The position numbers and the translations under genes are program-made. The notes beneath the pieces were generated by a model. The model saw nothing but the letters and a program-made list of their open reading frames with translations. It searched no databases and was not told the DNA's origin. Shown here piece after piece: positions 1 through 7,186 of a DNA stretch of 16,582 bases. The stretch is taken from the NCBI GenBank assembly GCA_030531135.1, contig JAUNOJ010000013.1:272-16853 (forward strand). Direction: 5' to 3'. The stretch is from Sutterellaceae bacterium (GTDB lineage: Bacteria; Pseudomonadota; Gammaproteobacteria; Burkholderiales; Burkholderiaceae_F). Numbering within the stretch: position 1 is the stretch's first letter; each line of letters opens with the position of its first letter.

Positions 1-233
1 GCAGTAACTTCGGGACGAATCAGGATTTGCATGGATTTGCTCAAAGAAAAGAGACACAAGACAAGTTAGGACAACCGAAATCCCCGACAAATCGGCGCGC
101 CTCGGCTAAAATGCAAACAAATGAGGATTGGGGAGCTTTTCCGACAAAGTTCGGAGAGGTTGTTTTGTGCTTTCTCAAACCGTCACAGAAGAATATACGC
201 ATACACGAAGAATAACGATTAGGAGTACACACC
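1..233. other. Leader region upstream of the aldo/keto reductase gene
   Basis: I see no supportable gene here. The stretch contains an 8-bp direct repeat GGATTTGC (23-30 and 33-40), the short dyads CCGA-CAAA-TCGG (84-95) and CCGA-CAAAGT-TCGG (141-154), and the ribosome-binding site AGGAG at 221-225 that sets the GTG start at 234. No convincing sigma-70 promoter pair stands out. Confidence 0.5.
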
Positions 234-1085
234 GTGCCTAGTATCGCGAGTACCTTTACGCTTTCCAACGGCGTCAAAGTTCCTTGCGTCGGTCTCGGAA
301 CCTGGCAGGTTCCCGATGACGACGATCTGGTCAAGCATCTGCATTACGCCATTGAGCTCGGTTATCGCCATATTGATACCGCACATATCTACGGCAACGA
401 GCGCAGCGTCGGGCAGGCAGTTCGCACGTGCGGTGTACCCCGCGAAAAGCTCTTTGTCACCAGTAAGCTCTGGAATTCGGATCGCGGCTACAAGGAAACC
501 TTGGCGGCATTCGATCGCACGATGGCGACCTTGGGTTTGGAATACCTGGATCTATATCTCATTCATTGGCCCGCCGCTCGCGGCGAAGCCATGACGTGGC
601 AGAGCATCAACTCGGGCACGTGGCGCGCCATGGAAGAGATTTACCAAAGCGGTCGCGTGCGCGCCATCGGCGTATCCAACTTCATGATTCACCATCTCGT
701 GCCCCTGTTGGCGCGTGCCAAGGTGGCACCCATGGTCAATCAATTGGAATTTCACCCGGGCTATATGCAAAAGCCCACGGTGGACTTCTGCCGTCAGCGC
801 GGCATTCAGATCGAAGCTTGGTCTCCGTTGGGGCGCGGCGCCTTGATCCGCCACCCGCTTTTGACCGAACTCGGCCGCAAGTATGGTGTCTCGAGCGCTC
901 AGATCGCTTTGCGTTGGTGCCTGCAGCACGGTGCCATTGCCCTGCCCAAGTCCATGAATCAGGACCGTTGCCGCGAAAACACCGAACTCTTCGGCTTTAG
1001 CATCAGTGACGAAGATATGGCACGCATCGACGCCATGCCCCAGACGGGCTTCTCGGGGCTTGATCCCGACCATGTGACGTTCTAA
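234..1085 (+). CDS. Aldo/keto reductase (2,5-diketogluconate reductase-like)
   Basis: A 283-residue cytosolic NADPH-dependent oxidoreductase of the aldo/keto reductase superfamily, which reduces aldehydes and ketones to alcohols. The catalytic tetrad is visible: Asp48 in YRHIDTA, Tyr53 in HIYGNE, Lys78 in FVTSKLW and His111 in LIHWP. GVSNF (146-150), the SPLGRG turn (197-202) and the cofactor-binding LPKS (237-240) followed by RENTELF (247-253) are all in family order. The length is normal for the small AKR5-type enzymes. Translation starts at GTG 234, supported by AGGAG at 221-225 with 8-nt spacing. The gene stands alone, followed at once by a terminator shared with the converging membrane-protein gene. 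The family resemblance is to 2,5-diketo-D-gluconate and methylglyoxal reductases. The true substrate cannot be read from sequence. Confidence 0.95.
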   Translation: MPSIASTFTLSNGVKVPCVGLGTWQVPDDDDLVKHLHYAIELGYRHIDTAHIYGNERSVGQAVRTCGVPREKLFVTSKLWNSDRGYKETLAAFDRTMATLGLEYLDLYLIHWPAARGEAMTWQSINSGTWRAMEEIYQSGRVRAIGVSNFMIHHLVPLLARAKVAPMVNQLEFHPGYMQKPTVDFCRQRGIQIEAWSPLGRGALIRHPLLTELGRKYGVSSAQIALRWCLQHGAIALPKSMNQDRCRENTELFGFSISDEDMARIDAMPQTGFSGLDPDHVTF

Positions 1086-1106
1086 CCGAAGAACGGTCTG
1101 ATAACG

Positions 1107-1144
1107 AAAAAACCGCAGGAGCTTCTCAACTCTTGCGGTTTTTT
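1107..1144. terminator. Bidirectional rho-independent terminator
   Basis: The stem is AACCGCAGGAG (1111-1121) with CTCTTGCGGTT (1130-1140), with one G-T wobble and an 8-nt loop. AAAA on the left and TTTT on the right extend it. The A-tract/T-tract symmetry lets it end both the aldo/keto reductase transcript and the leftward membrane-protein transcript that stops at 1164. Confidence 0.88.
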
Positions 1145-1163
1145 GTGCGTATAGGAATCGGGC

Positions 1164-1730
1164 CTACTTCGTCTGCCCGGCCACGATCTTCTTACCTTGG
1201 GGCGTTGCGTAGGTCAAAGCCACACGCGGGCTGATTGCCAAGTAAATGCTCCAAACGATGCACCAGCCGAAAATCTGAATCATCGAAAGGTCGGTCAATT
1301 CCATCTTGAAGTACCAGCTCTGTAAAAGCGTCAGACCCGGGCCGGAGATCCACAGCATCACGATAATGCTGCCGATGGCTGCGGCATTGCGCTTGGCAGC
1401 GATTTGCCAAAGAATCACGCCGCACAAAATCACCGTCAACCATACGGGCAAAACGGCCATGGCGCCGAGTTTGATGGATTGAGCGTCACGGGTGAGCATA
1501 TAGACGAGTTCGCTGGTCATATAGCTTGCCTGCCAAAGCGCGGTAATGAGAATGGCAACTTGGCCCGCCACAAAAAGAATCAGTGCGCCGCCAAAGCCCG
1601 ACTTATGCTTTTCATGCGTCATGGCAGGGGCAATTTTTGAAGCCCATGCGCAGATGATCCACGTGGGCAAAGCCACCACGACCACCATCAACACCCAACT
1701 TAAAATCGTATAACCGGTAGAGACCATCAT
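1164..1730 (-). CDS. Small polytopic inner-membrane protein, possibly DUF2569-like
   Basis: A 188-residue protein with about five hydrophobic segments (roughly residues 7-30, 46-66, 87-110, 115-137 and 150-168). The last four, together with a GFGGALILF stretch before helix 2 and a SPRVALTY ending after the last helix, remind me of the DUF2569 (YdgK-like) four-helix family, whose C-terminus typically reads S-x-RV-x-x-T. That match is from memory and weak, and the first helix would be an N-terminal addition. Two adjacent ATG codons (1730 and 1727) can serve as the start, and neither has a clear Shine-Dalgarno. The gene ends at the terminator shared with the aldo/keto reductase. Nothing in the neighbourhood assigns a function. 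It is co-oriented with the upstream regulator gene, 82 bp away. Confidence 0.7.
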   Translation of the reverse strand: MMVSTGYTILSWVLMVVVVALPTWIICAWASKIAPAMTHEKHKSGFGGALILFVAGQVAILITALWQASYMTSELVYMLTRDAQSIKLGAMAVLPVWLTVILCGVILWQIAAKRNAAAIGSIIVMLWISGPGLTLLQSWYFKMELTDLSMIQIFGWCIVWSIYLAISPRVALTYATPQGKKIVAGQTK

Positions 1731-1812
1731 AGGTTTGACTCAAATCGAAAGAAAAAGAAACGAGAGAATATAGCGCATCGCAACATGTGTTCTGTTGTCC
1801 CGACAAACGCCA

Positions 1813-2265
1813 TTACAATTTTTTGCCGACTTCCTTTTCGACAAAGTTCTTGCAACAGTCGCACCCTTCTTTGTCGTAAGCTTCCAAGCCTTCCAAAATG
1901 CCGCAGTTTTTGCAGGCATGATCCCCCGTGCAGGAGCTTTTGAGCTGCTCCAACTTATATTGCAACGCCATCAATTCGGCAATGCGCTTTTTGACTGCCA
2001 AGAGATGTGTGTCGATCATTTTGTGCACGTCGGAGAGCTCTCCCCCGTCGCTATTTTCAATGGCGCACAGCTTGGCAATATCCTCTAAAGAGATGTCCAA
2101 AGCGCGACAATGACGAATGAAGTGCAGCCTGGCCACATGCATTTCGCCGTAGACGCGATAGTTGTTGGCCTGTCGGACGGGTGCCGGCAACAAGCCTTTG
2201 GTTTCATAAAAACGGATGGTTTCGACACCGATACCGGTGCGAGACGCCAACTCTCCGATACGCAT
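1813..2265 (-). CDS. cadR: CadR/PbrR-type MerR-family heavy-metal regulator
   Basis: A 150-residue MerR-family activator that bends its operator DNA to switch on metal efflux. The N-terminal winged helix-turn-helix (MRIGELASRTGIGVETIRFYE) and the NNYRVYGE and RLHFIRHCRALDISLEDI segments match the CadR/PbrR branch. A long dimerisation helix follows (about 80-110), then a metal-binding C-terminus. The start is ATG 2265; an upstream in-frame extension to 2316 gives residues foreign to the family. Cysteines sit at 53, 67, 112, 118, 121, 135, 137 and 138. The helix-start cysteine conserved in CadR, PbrR, ZntR and MerR (near position 77) is a leucine here, and the tail carries extra cysteines including a CDCC cluster. 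It is divergent from its presumed target, the P1B ATPase at 2388. Cd, Zn or Pb are all possible inducers. Confidence 0.9.
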   Translation of the reverse strand: MRIGELASRTGIGVETIRFYETKGLLPAPVRQANNYRVYGEMHVARLHFIRHCRALDISLEDIAKLCAIENSDGGELSDVHKMIDTHLLAVKKRIAELMALQYKLEQLKSSCTGDHACKNCGILEGLEAYDKEGCDCCKNFVEKEVGKKL

Positions 2266-2286
2266 AAATTGGGTTCCCAAAAGAGT

Positions 2287-2307
2287 TTTGCAAATATTTT
2301 TGCAAAT
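2287..2307. repeat. Tandem palindromic TTTGCAAAT repeats in the cadR leader
   Basis: Two copies of TTTGCAAAT (2287-2295 and 2299-2307) lie 12 bp apart, each containing the self-complementary octamer TTTGCAAA. They sit between the cadR start and the MerR-type operator, so they would be in the cadR promoter or leader. They could bind a second regulator, or be AT-rich low-information sequence. Confidence 0.5.
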
Positions 2308-2322
2308 GATACGCAAAAAAGC

Positions 2323-2353
2323 TTGACTCTGTAGCCGCTACAGGGTTTTTAAT
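2323..2353 (+). promoter_or_regulatory. MerR-type promoter/operator for the metal ATPase
   Basis: The -35 box TTGACT (2323-2328) and the -10 box TTTAAT (2348-2353) are separated by 19 bp, the over-long spacing characteristic of MerR-family promoters. Inside the spacer is the dyad CTGTAG-CCG-CTACAG (2329-2343), extendable to ACTCTGTAG/CTACAGGGT with one mismatch. This is very close to known cadR/pbrR/zntR operators. Transcription would start near 2360, downstream of the ATG at 2352, so that ATG cannot start the ATPase. Confidence 0.9.
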
Positions 2354-2387
2354 GCGCATATCGAAAACCGTTTTAGGTGACACACAA

Positions 2388-4976
2388 ATGTCTCAAGACA
2401 CCAAGTTATATAAAGTCGTCGTGCGCGTTCCCGATATGGACTGCCCGCACGAATCGGGCGAAATCACCGAGCTCTTTGAAAAAGATGCCCGTTTTGCCTC
2501 GATGAAGTTCGACCATCCGGCCCGTTTGGCCACCTTTGAAATCAACGCAACCAAAGACGATTGCGCCAAAATCCCCGAGGCCATCAAAACGCTCGGCATG
2601 GACTCCGAAGTCGTATCCATCGACGAAGTCGTTGTTGACACGTCCAAGTTCAAGACCGTGGAAGTGCACGTTCACGATATGTGCTGCCCGTCCGAGGGCG
2701 GTCAGATCGAGCGCGCCTTTGAAAAGAACGATCAGGTCAACAGCCTTCGCTTTGACTATGGGCTGCGCATCGCCAAGTTCGAAGTTGCCAAAGAGATGAC
2801 GGACTACTCCTGGATTTTAGCCACCATCGCCTCGCTCGGCATGGAAGCCGAAGTGCTTGAAGCCAAGAAGTTGTCGGATGTGACCATTACGATCGACAAC
2901 ATGAAAACGCCCCAAGACGTGGACGCCGTACTGGAAATCGTCGGCATCGACGCCAAGGTCGATCGCAATGCGCACACCATTGGCGTACGCATTTATCCGG
3001 ACGCCGTCTTCGGTCTTTTGGAAAAGTTGGAGGCCACCGGTTGGAAAGCCAACGTGAGCCGCGTGGGCGACAATTTAAAGAGCCCGGTCAAGGCAGACCT
3101 TCCGATCAAGCGCTTGGGCGGCGCATTTGTCTTTGCGGCCGCTGCCGAAGTTTTGGAATTGATGGGCAACATTCCCGAATGGGCCATCATCGTGTGCGCC
3201 TTGGCCGCCATTGTCTTGGCGGGCTTTGACACAGTTACCAAGGGCTTGAAGTGCTTGGTGCGCTTTATCTTCAATATGAACACCTTGATGGCCGTGGCCG
3301 TGATCGGTGCTTGCTGCTTGGGCGCATGGCCTGAAGCCGCCATGGTGATGGTGCTCTATGAAATCGGTGAGTCCATCGAAGACATGTGCATGATGCGCGC
3401 CAAAAACGCCATCCGCAATTTGTTGGATGTCACACCCGAGACGGTATTAGCCAGCGTCAACGGCGTTTGGAAGCGTATGTCGGCCGAAACCGTTCCGGCA
3501 GGCACGATCTATCGGATTGAACCCGGTGAACGCGCCGGTCTTGACGGCACCGTTGTGGAAGGTCACGGCGCAATGGACGAAAGCATGATGACGGGCGAAT
3601 CGCTGCCGAGCCCCAAAGAACCCGGCAGCCGCGTTTATGCCGGCGCTCTTGCCTTGGACAGCACCTTGACGATTCGTGCCACGGCAGCTGCCGCCGACTC
3701 CATGAGCGCTCGCATCATTCGCTCGGTGGAAGACGCCGAACAGAAAAAAGCCCCCTTGCAGCGCTTTGTCGATCGCTTTGCCGCACGCTACACCCCGACC
3801 GTGTTTGCCTTGGCAATTTTGACGGCTGTGGTGGGTCCCCTTGTGAGCGATCTGCCCTGGACCGAATGGATTTATCGCGCTTTGGTGCTCTTAGTAATCT
3901 CTTGCCCCTGCGCATTGGTGATTTCCACCCCTGTGACGATTGTCTCTGCTTTGAGCCTTGCCGCTCGCCGCGGTATCTTGGTTAAAGGCGGCGTGTTCTT
4001 GGAAGCCGGTCGTTTCTTAAAGCATGTTGCATTGGATAAGACGGGTACGGTCACGCGCGGCAAGCCCGAGTTTGACACTCAGATCACGACTGCGGGTAAC
4101 GATGCCGACAAGGGCTTTGTGTTGGGCGCAAGTTTGGCGAGCATGAGCTCTCACCCCATCAGTAAGGCCATCGGTGCCGAACTTGCCAAACGCAGCTTGA
4201 CCCCGAAGCTTGTGACCGACTTTAAGGCTCTGCCCGGTTACGGCACGCAAGGCAAGATCGATGGCGTTTTGTATCGCTTCACGAACTTGCGCTGGTTGGA
4301 AGAACACCATTTGGCCACCGAAGAAGTGAAACTTGCCTTTGCCAAGGCTTACGACGAAGGGAAATCCGCTGTGGCCGTCTCCGACATGTTTGGCGTGATT
4401 GCCGTCTTCATTGTGGCCGATACCTTAAAGCCCAACGCTAAGGAAGCCATTGACGCGATGAAGCGTGCCGATTTGACGCCGTGGCTTTTGACCGGTGACA
4501 ACACGCGTGCCGCCACCTCGATTGCCGCTCAGGTCGGTATCGACAACGTGAAGGCTGAACTCTTGCCCGATCAGAAGTTAAGCGAAATCGATCGTTTGGA
4601 CAACGTTGCCCCGACCGCCATGGCAGGCGACGGCATCAACGACGCACCGGCATTGTCTCGCGCTCGCATCGGCTTTGCCATGGGTATTAAGGGCAGCGAC
4701 TCTGCGATTGAAGCTGCAGACGTGGCCTTGATGGACGACAACATTGGCAAGATCGCTTGGTTTAAGCGCTTATCTGAACTCACCCACACGACCTTGATTC
4801 AAAACATCGTCTTTGCCTTGGGTGTGAAGTTTGGCTTTGCCTTGGCAGCCATTATGGGACATGCTTCGATGTGGGCGGCCGTGTTTGCCGACACCGGCGT
4901 GTGCTTGATCGTGGTGGCTTGGGGCCTGCGCTTGATGAAGGCCGGCGACAAGGTCGATGCCATGACGAATCGATAA
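2388..4976 (+). CDS. cadA: Zn/Cd/Pb-exporting P1B-type ATPase
   Basis: An 862-residue inner-membrane pump that exports Zn(II), Cd(II) or Pb(II) at the cost of ATP. Two N-terminal heavy-metal-associated domains carry CPxE variants, DCPHE (Cys19) and CCPSE (Cys99/100). A third, about 164-225, has lost its metal cysteines. Core motifs are TGES (402-405) in the actuator, the CPC motif in the transmembrane segment (Cys506/508), the phosphorylation site DKTGT (Asp550), the HP dipeptide (589-590), TGD (702-704) and GDGIND (747-752). Lys814 and Asp835 in the last two helices (GVKFG and ADTG) match the ZntA metal-site residues, which argues for divalent soft metals over Cu(I). I chose ATG 2388 with AGGTGA at 2375-2380. 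The in-frame ATG at 2352 overlaps the -10 box. Regulated by the divergent CadR-like protein. Confidence 0.95.
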   Translation: MSQDTKLYKVVVRVPDMDCPHESGEITELFEKDARFASMKFDHPARLATFEINATKDDCAKIPEAIKTLGMDSEVVSIDEVVVDTSKFKTVEVHVHDMCCPSEGGQIERAFEKNDQVNSLRFDYGLRIAKFEVAKEMTDYSWILATIASLGMEAEVLEAKKLSDVTITIDNMKTPQDVDAVLEIVGIDAKVDRNAHTIGVRIYPDAVFGLLEKLEATGWKANVSRVGDNLKSPVKADLPIKRLGGAFVFAAAAEVLELMGNIPEWAIIVCALAAIVLAGFDTVTKGLKCLVRFIFNMNTLMAVAVIGACCLGAWPEAAMVMVLYEIGESIEDMCMMRAKNAIRNLLDVTPETVLASVNGVWKRMSAETVPAGTIYRIEPGERAGLDGTVVEGHGAMDESMMTGESLPSPKEPGSRVYAGALALDSTLTIRATAAAADSMSARIIRSVEDAEQKKAPLQRFVDRFAARYTPTVFALAILTAVVGPLVSDLPWTEWIYRALVLLVISCPCALVISTPVTIVSALSLAARRGILVKGGVFLEAGRFLKHVALDKTGTVTRGKPEFDTQITTAGNDADKGFVLGASLASMSSHPISKAIGAELAKRSLTPKLVTDFKALPGYGTQGKIDGVLYRFTNLRWLEEHHLATEEVKLAFAKAYDEGKSAVAVSDMFGVIAVFIVADTLKPNAKEAIDAMKRADLTPWLLTGDNTRAATSIAAQVGIDNVKAELLPDQKLSEIDRLDNVAPTAMAGDGINDAPALSRARIGFAMGIKGSDSAIEAADVALMDDNIGKIAWFKRLSELTHTTLIQNIVFALGVKFGFALAAIMGHASMWAAVFADTGVCLIVVAWGLRLMKAGDKVDAMTNR

Positions 4977-5001
4977 ACGTCCGACTTGGTTTTCGAGAAC
5001 G

Positions 5002-5037
5002 GGGAGATGCCTTTTAAGGGCGTCTCCCTTTCTTTTT
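5002..5037 (+). terminator. Rho-independent terminator after the metal ATPase
   Basis: The stem GGGAGATGCC (5002-5011) pairs with GGCGTCTCCC (5019-5028), with one G-T wobble, a 7-nt loop and TTTCTTTTT immediately after. It closes the cadA transcript and insulates the downstream rloAB cassette. Confidence 0.88.
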
Positions 5038-5060
5038 ACGTTCAACTCCTTTTTTCTTTA

Positions 5061-5101
5061 TTTGAGAGATTTTTTCTCTTAAACAAGGGAATGCGTATAA
5101 T
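5061..5101 (+). promoter_or_regulatory. Promoter and dyad upstream of rloA
   Basis: A perfect TATAAT -10 box (5096-5101) lies 27 bp before the rloA start, but no good -35 box sits 16-18 bp upstream. The -35 region is instead occupied by the dyad TTTGAGAGA-ttttt-TCTCTTAAA (5061-5069 and 5075-5083, one mismatch). That is compatible with an activator or repressor site, or with an extra weak hairpin. The Shine-Dalgarno for rloA is AAAGGAG at 5115-5121. Confidence 0.55.
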
Positions 5102-5128
5102 AACCTGTATACTGAAAGGAGTTCATGT

Positions 5129-6460
5129 ATGCTGATTAACTACTCTGTAACAAACTGGCGATCTATCAAGAAAACTGTCGACTTTTCTATGATTGCAACG
5201 CGCGAAAAGCAACATGGGGAACGTCTATCCCATGTTAAAAAATTCAACCTTAAATTGTTGCCGACAGCTGCTATTTATGGTGGAAATGCGTCCGGCAAAA
5301 GCAATCTTGTAGAGTCGATCTCCTTTGCACAAAACTTCATCCTCTTCCTGAGAGCACCTGATGCCAGTACGGCCACGCGCCCTTATCGTTTGGATAACGA
5401 ATCCGAATCCTTGCCAACGAAGTTTGCCTTCTCGATTCTCATTGACGAGTTGATTTATGACTACTCGTTTGCGGTGAATCAATCTGAAGTCATTTCGGAA
5501 GAGCTTACCGTCATTAACAGCTCCTCATCGACTATTCTGTTCAGTCGCCAAGGACAAAATTTTGATTTATCTCCATCATTAACGACTGCTGATCAGGATA
5601 CTCAGTTTATCTCTTACATTTCCAAAGGAACTCTGAAAAATGTCTTGTTCTTAACGCAAGCTGCATATCAGGGAGTGAACAAACTGAAACCCGTATGGAA
5701 TTGGTTTCGTAATTGCTTACATGTCTTAAGTCCGGAAAGCCAATTTGCATCTCGACACCAACTCACTGCTGAAAATAAAATATTAGGTAGTGCCTGCTCG
5801 CATTATTTACAAGCCTTGGATACCGGCATTGATCATCTTGAAAGAAAAGAAGTAGATCTTTCCAATATTCTTGATAAGGACGATACACGCAAATTTGCAG
5901 AATTTCTCAAAGATGGTCAATCGATCACGTTACCGGGACGTCGTTCACGAGAGCGATACGTTATTGCGAAAGAAAATGGTGGAATCAAGGCTTACCGTCT
6001 ATTTGCAGCTCATAAAACGTCTTCGAATGAATTTAAGCTTTTTGAATTCGATGACGAATCAGACGGTACGATTCGCCTCATTGACATAATACCGGCTATT
6101 TATGACATAACTCAGAAAGAAAGTAAGTCAGTCTTCATTATTGATGAATTAGATCGCAGTCTGCACACGAATCTTACAAGAGCATTGATCAAATCTTTTT
6201 TGTACCATTGCGATACGAATAATCGTGCTCAACTCATCTTTACGACGCATGATGTACAGCTCATGGATCAAGATCTATTCCGTCGAGATGAATTGTGGAT
6301 AACAGAACGTCGTGTTGGAGAGTCTGATCTCTACTCTTTTGCCGAATATAAAGAAGTCCGAAAAGATAAACAATTACGCAAAACTTACATTCAAGGTCGT
6401 CTTGGCGGCGTTCCTTATATTCCACAAATCCCCAATGGTCGTATTTATGAAGAGATCTAG
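5129..6460 (+). CDS. rloA: RloA/AbiLi-like AAA ATPase of a defence module
   Basis: A 443-residue ABC/SMC-fold AAA ATPase of the group that accompanies RloB/AbiLii in phage abortive infection. The N-terminus (LINYSVTNWRSI) is typical of these overcoming-lysogenisation-like ATPases. Walker A is GGNASGKSN (51-59), the signature-like ESDGT is at 310-314, Walker B is VFIIDELD (335-342; Asp339, Glu340), and the H-loop TTHD has His374. The C-terminal tail RLGGVPYIP (424-432) resembles a conserved terminal motif of the group. Start ATG 5129 has AAAGGAG 7 nt upstream. The last 14 nt overlap rloB, so the two are co-translated. Base composition is noticeably AT-richer than the flanking cadA and autotransporter genes, suggesting acquisition by transfer. 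PARIS-like ATPases are a related alternative, but the partner fits RloB better. Confidence 0.88.
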   Translation: MLINYSVTNWRSIKKTVDFSMIATREKQHGERLSHVKKFNLKLLPTAAIYGGNASGKSNLVESISFAQNFILFLRAPDASTATRPYRLDNESESLPTKFAFSILIDELIYDYSFAVNQSEVISEELTVINSSSSTILFSRQGQNFDLSPSLTTADQDTQFISYISKGTLKNVLFLTQAAYQGVNKLKPVWNWFRNCLHVLSPESQFASRHQLTAENKILGSACSHYLQALDTGIDHLERKEVDLSNILDKDDTRKFAEFLKDGQSITLPGRRSRERYVIAKENGGIKAYRLFAAHKTSSNEFKLFEFDDESDGTIRLIDIIPAIYDITQKESKSVFIIDELDRSLHTNLTRALIKSFLYHCDTNNRAQLIFTTHDVQLMDQDLFRRDELWITERRVGESDLYSFAEYKEVRKDKQLRKTYIQGRLGGVPYIPQIPNGRIYEEI

Positions 6461-7061
6461 TTTTAAATCCCAAAAAAAATTAAGAACACCAAATCGCGAT
6501 CTTCCCAATAGACACAGAATAGTACTCATCACAGAAGGAAGTGTGACAGAACCGGATTATTTCAATCACCTCAATGCCTTAATGCGTAACACAGTGATTC
6601 TGGAATTTGTCGACCCTGCTGGCGCAAGTTCTGCGTCCGACCCTGCCTCTCTCTTAAAAAAAATAAATCAGTATCTGAAAACAGCGAGCTTAAAAGGTAC
6701 GGATGAAGCGTGGATCGTTTGTGATCGTGACCGTTGGTCAGAGGCTCAACTTGACGAAATCTACAAATGGGCACAACAGCCGAATCATGGCATGGCTTTA
6801 ACCAATCCCAAGTTCGAATATTGGCTTTTATTGCATTTCGAAAATGGCAATGGACTTAAAAGCATTCAAGATTGTGATCAACGCTTAGCGAAGCATTTAC
6901 CCAATTACAAAAAGAAAATTGATACTTCCAAATTTACTGAGCAGGCTATTCGCCAAGCCATCGCGCGAGCGGAGCAACGTCCAAAGACGACTGGTTCATG
7001 GCCTCAAAGTTTAGGGGAAACACAGGTTCACATTCTTGTTAAGAAAATATTGAAAGGCTGA
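6447..7061 (+). CDS. rloB: RloB/AbiLii-like Toprim-type effector
   Basis: A 204-residue protein of the RloB family, the partner of RloA-like ATPases in AbiL/RloAB defence. It is presumed to be a Toprim-related nuclease. Family landmarks appear in order: RIVLITEGSVTEPDYF (24-39; Glu30 and Glu35), VCDRD (91-95; Asp93 and Asp95), NPKFEYWLLLHF (120-131) and a C-terminal TQVHILV (192-198). The glutamate plus DxD arrangement is what Toprim catalysis needs. I chose ATG 6447, which gives the basic MKRSSFK start typical of the family. ATG 6435 (four more residues) is possible, and ORF extension to 6312 would only be frame-shadow of rloA. There is no separate Shine-Dalgarno, so translation is probably coupled to rloA. 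Like rloA, it is AT-rich. Confidence 0.88.
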   Translation: MKRSSFKSQKKLRTPNRDLPNRHRIVLITEGSVTEPDYFNHLNALMRNTVILEFVDPAGASSASDPASLLKKINQYLKTASLKGTDEAWIVCDRDRWSEAQLDEIYKWAQQPNHGMALTNPKFEYWLLLHFENGNGLKSIQDCDQRLAKHLPNYKKKIDTSKFTEQAIRQAIARAEQRPKTTGSWPQSLGETQVHILVKKILKG

Positions 7062-7079
7062 TTTGACTCCGACATTTGA

Positions 7080-7118
7080 CGGCTGGGAGGCGTTCCCTAT
7101 ATTCCTTTGCCACCGTAA
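7080..7118 (+). pseudogene. 3' remnant of a second RloA-like ATPase gene
   Basis: Reading from 7080, the codons give RLGGVPYIPLPP and then TAA. The first nine residues equal RloA residues 424-432, but several synonymous positions differ (for example CGG CTG GGA against CGT CTT GGC). A TGA lies directly in front (7077-7079), preceded by GAC ATT where RloA has TAC ATT. This looks like the surviving end of a diverged ATPase gene rather than a fresh duplication of rloA. Only about a dozen codons remain, so chance or a short conversion tract cannot be fully excluded. Confidence 0.6.
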
Positions 7119-7136
7119 TCGCTTGCTCAAAAATGC

Positions 7137-7170
7137 AAACGCCGCGCTTTTGTCACGCGGCGTTTTGTTT
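7137..7170. terminator. Bidirectional terminator between rloB and the autotransporter gene
   Basis: A perfect 10-bp stem, AAACGCCGCG (7137-7146) with CGCGGCGTTT (7156-7165), has a 9-nt loop. TGTTT follows on the plus strand and a T-rich run (TTTGCATTTTTG) follows on the minus strand. It ends both the rloAB transcript and the leftward autotransporter transcript. Confidence 0.88.
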
Positions 7171-7186
7171 GGATGGTTAAAGAACT

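Noticed and set aside
27..215. A 62-codon plus-strand ORF upstream of the aldo/keto reductase
   Set aside because: It begins with TTG, has no properly placed ribosome site and no recognisable domain, and sits in the leader region.
6312..6446. N-terminal extension of rloB upstream of ATG 6447
   Set aside because: It translates rloA in another frame, and the family starts with the basic segment at 6447.
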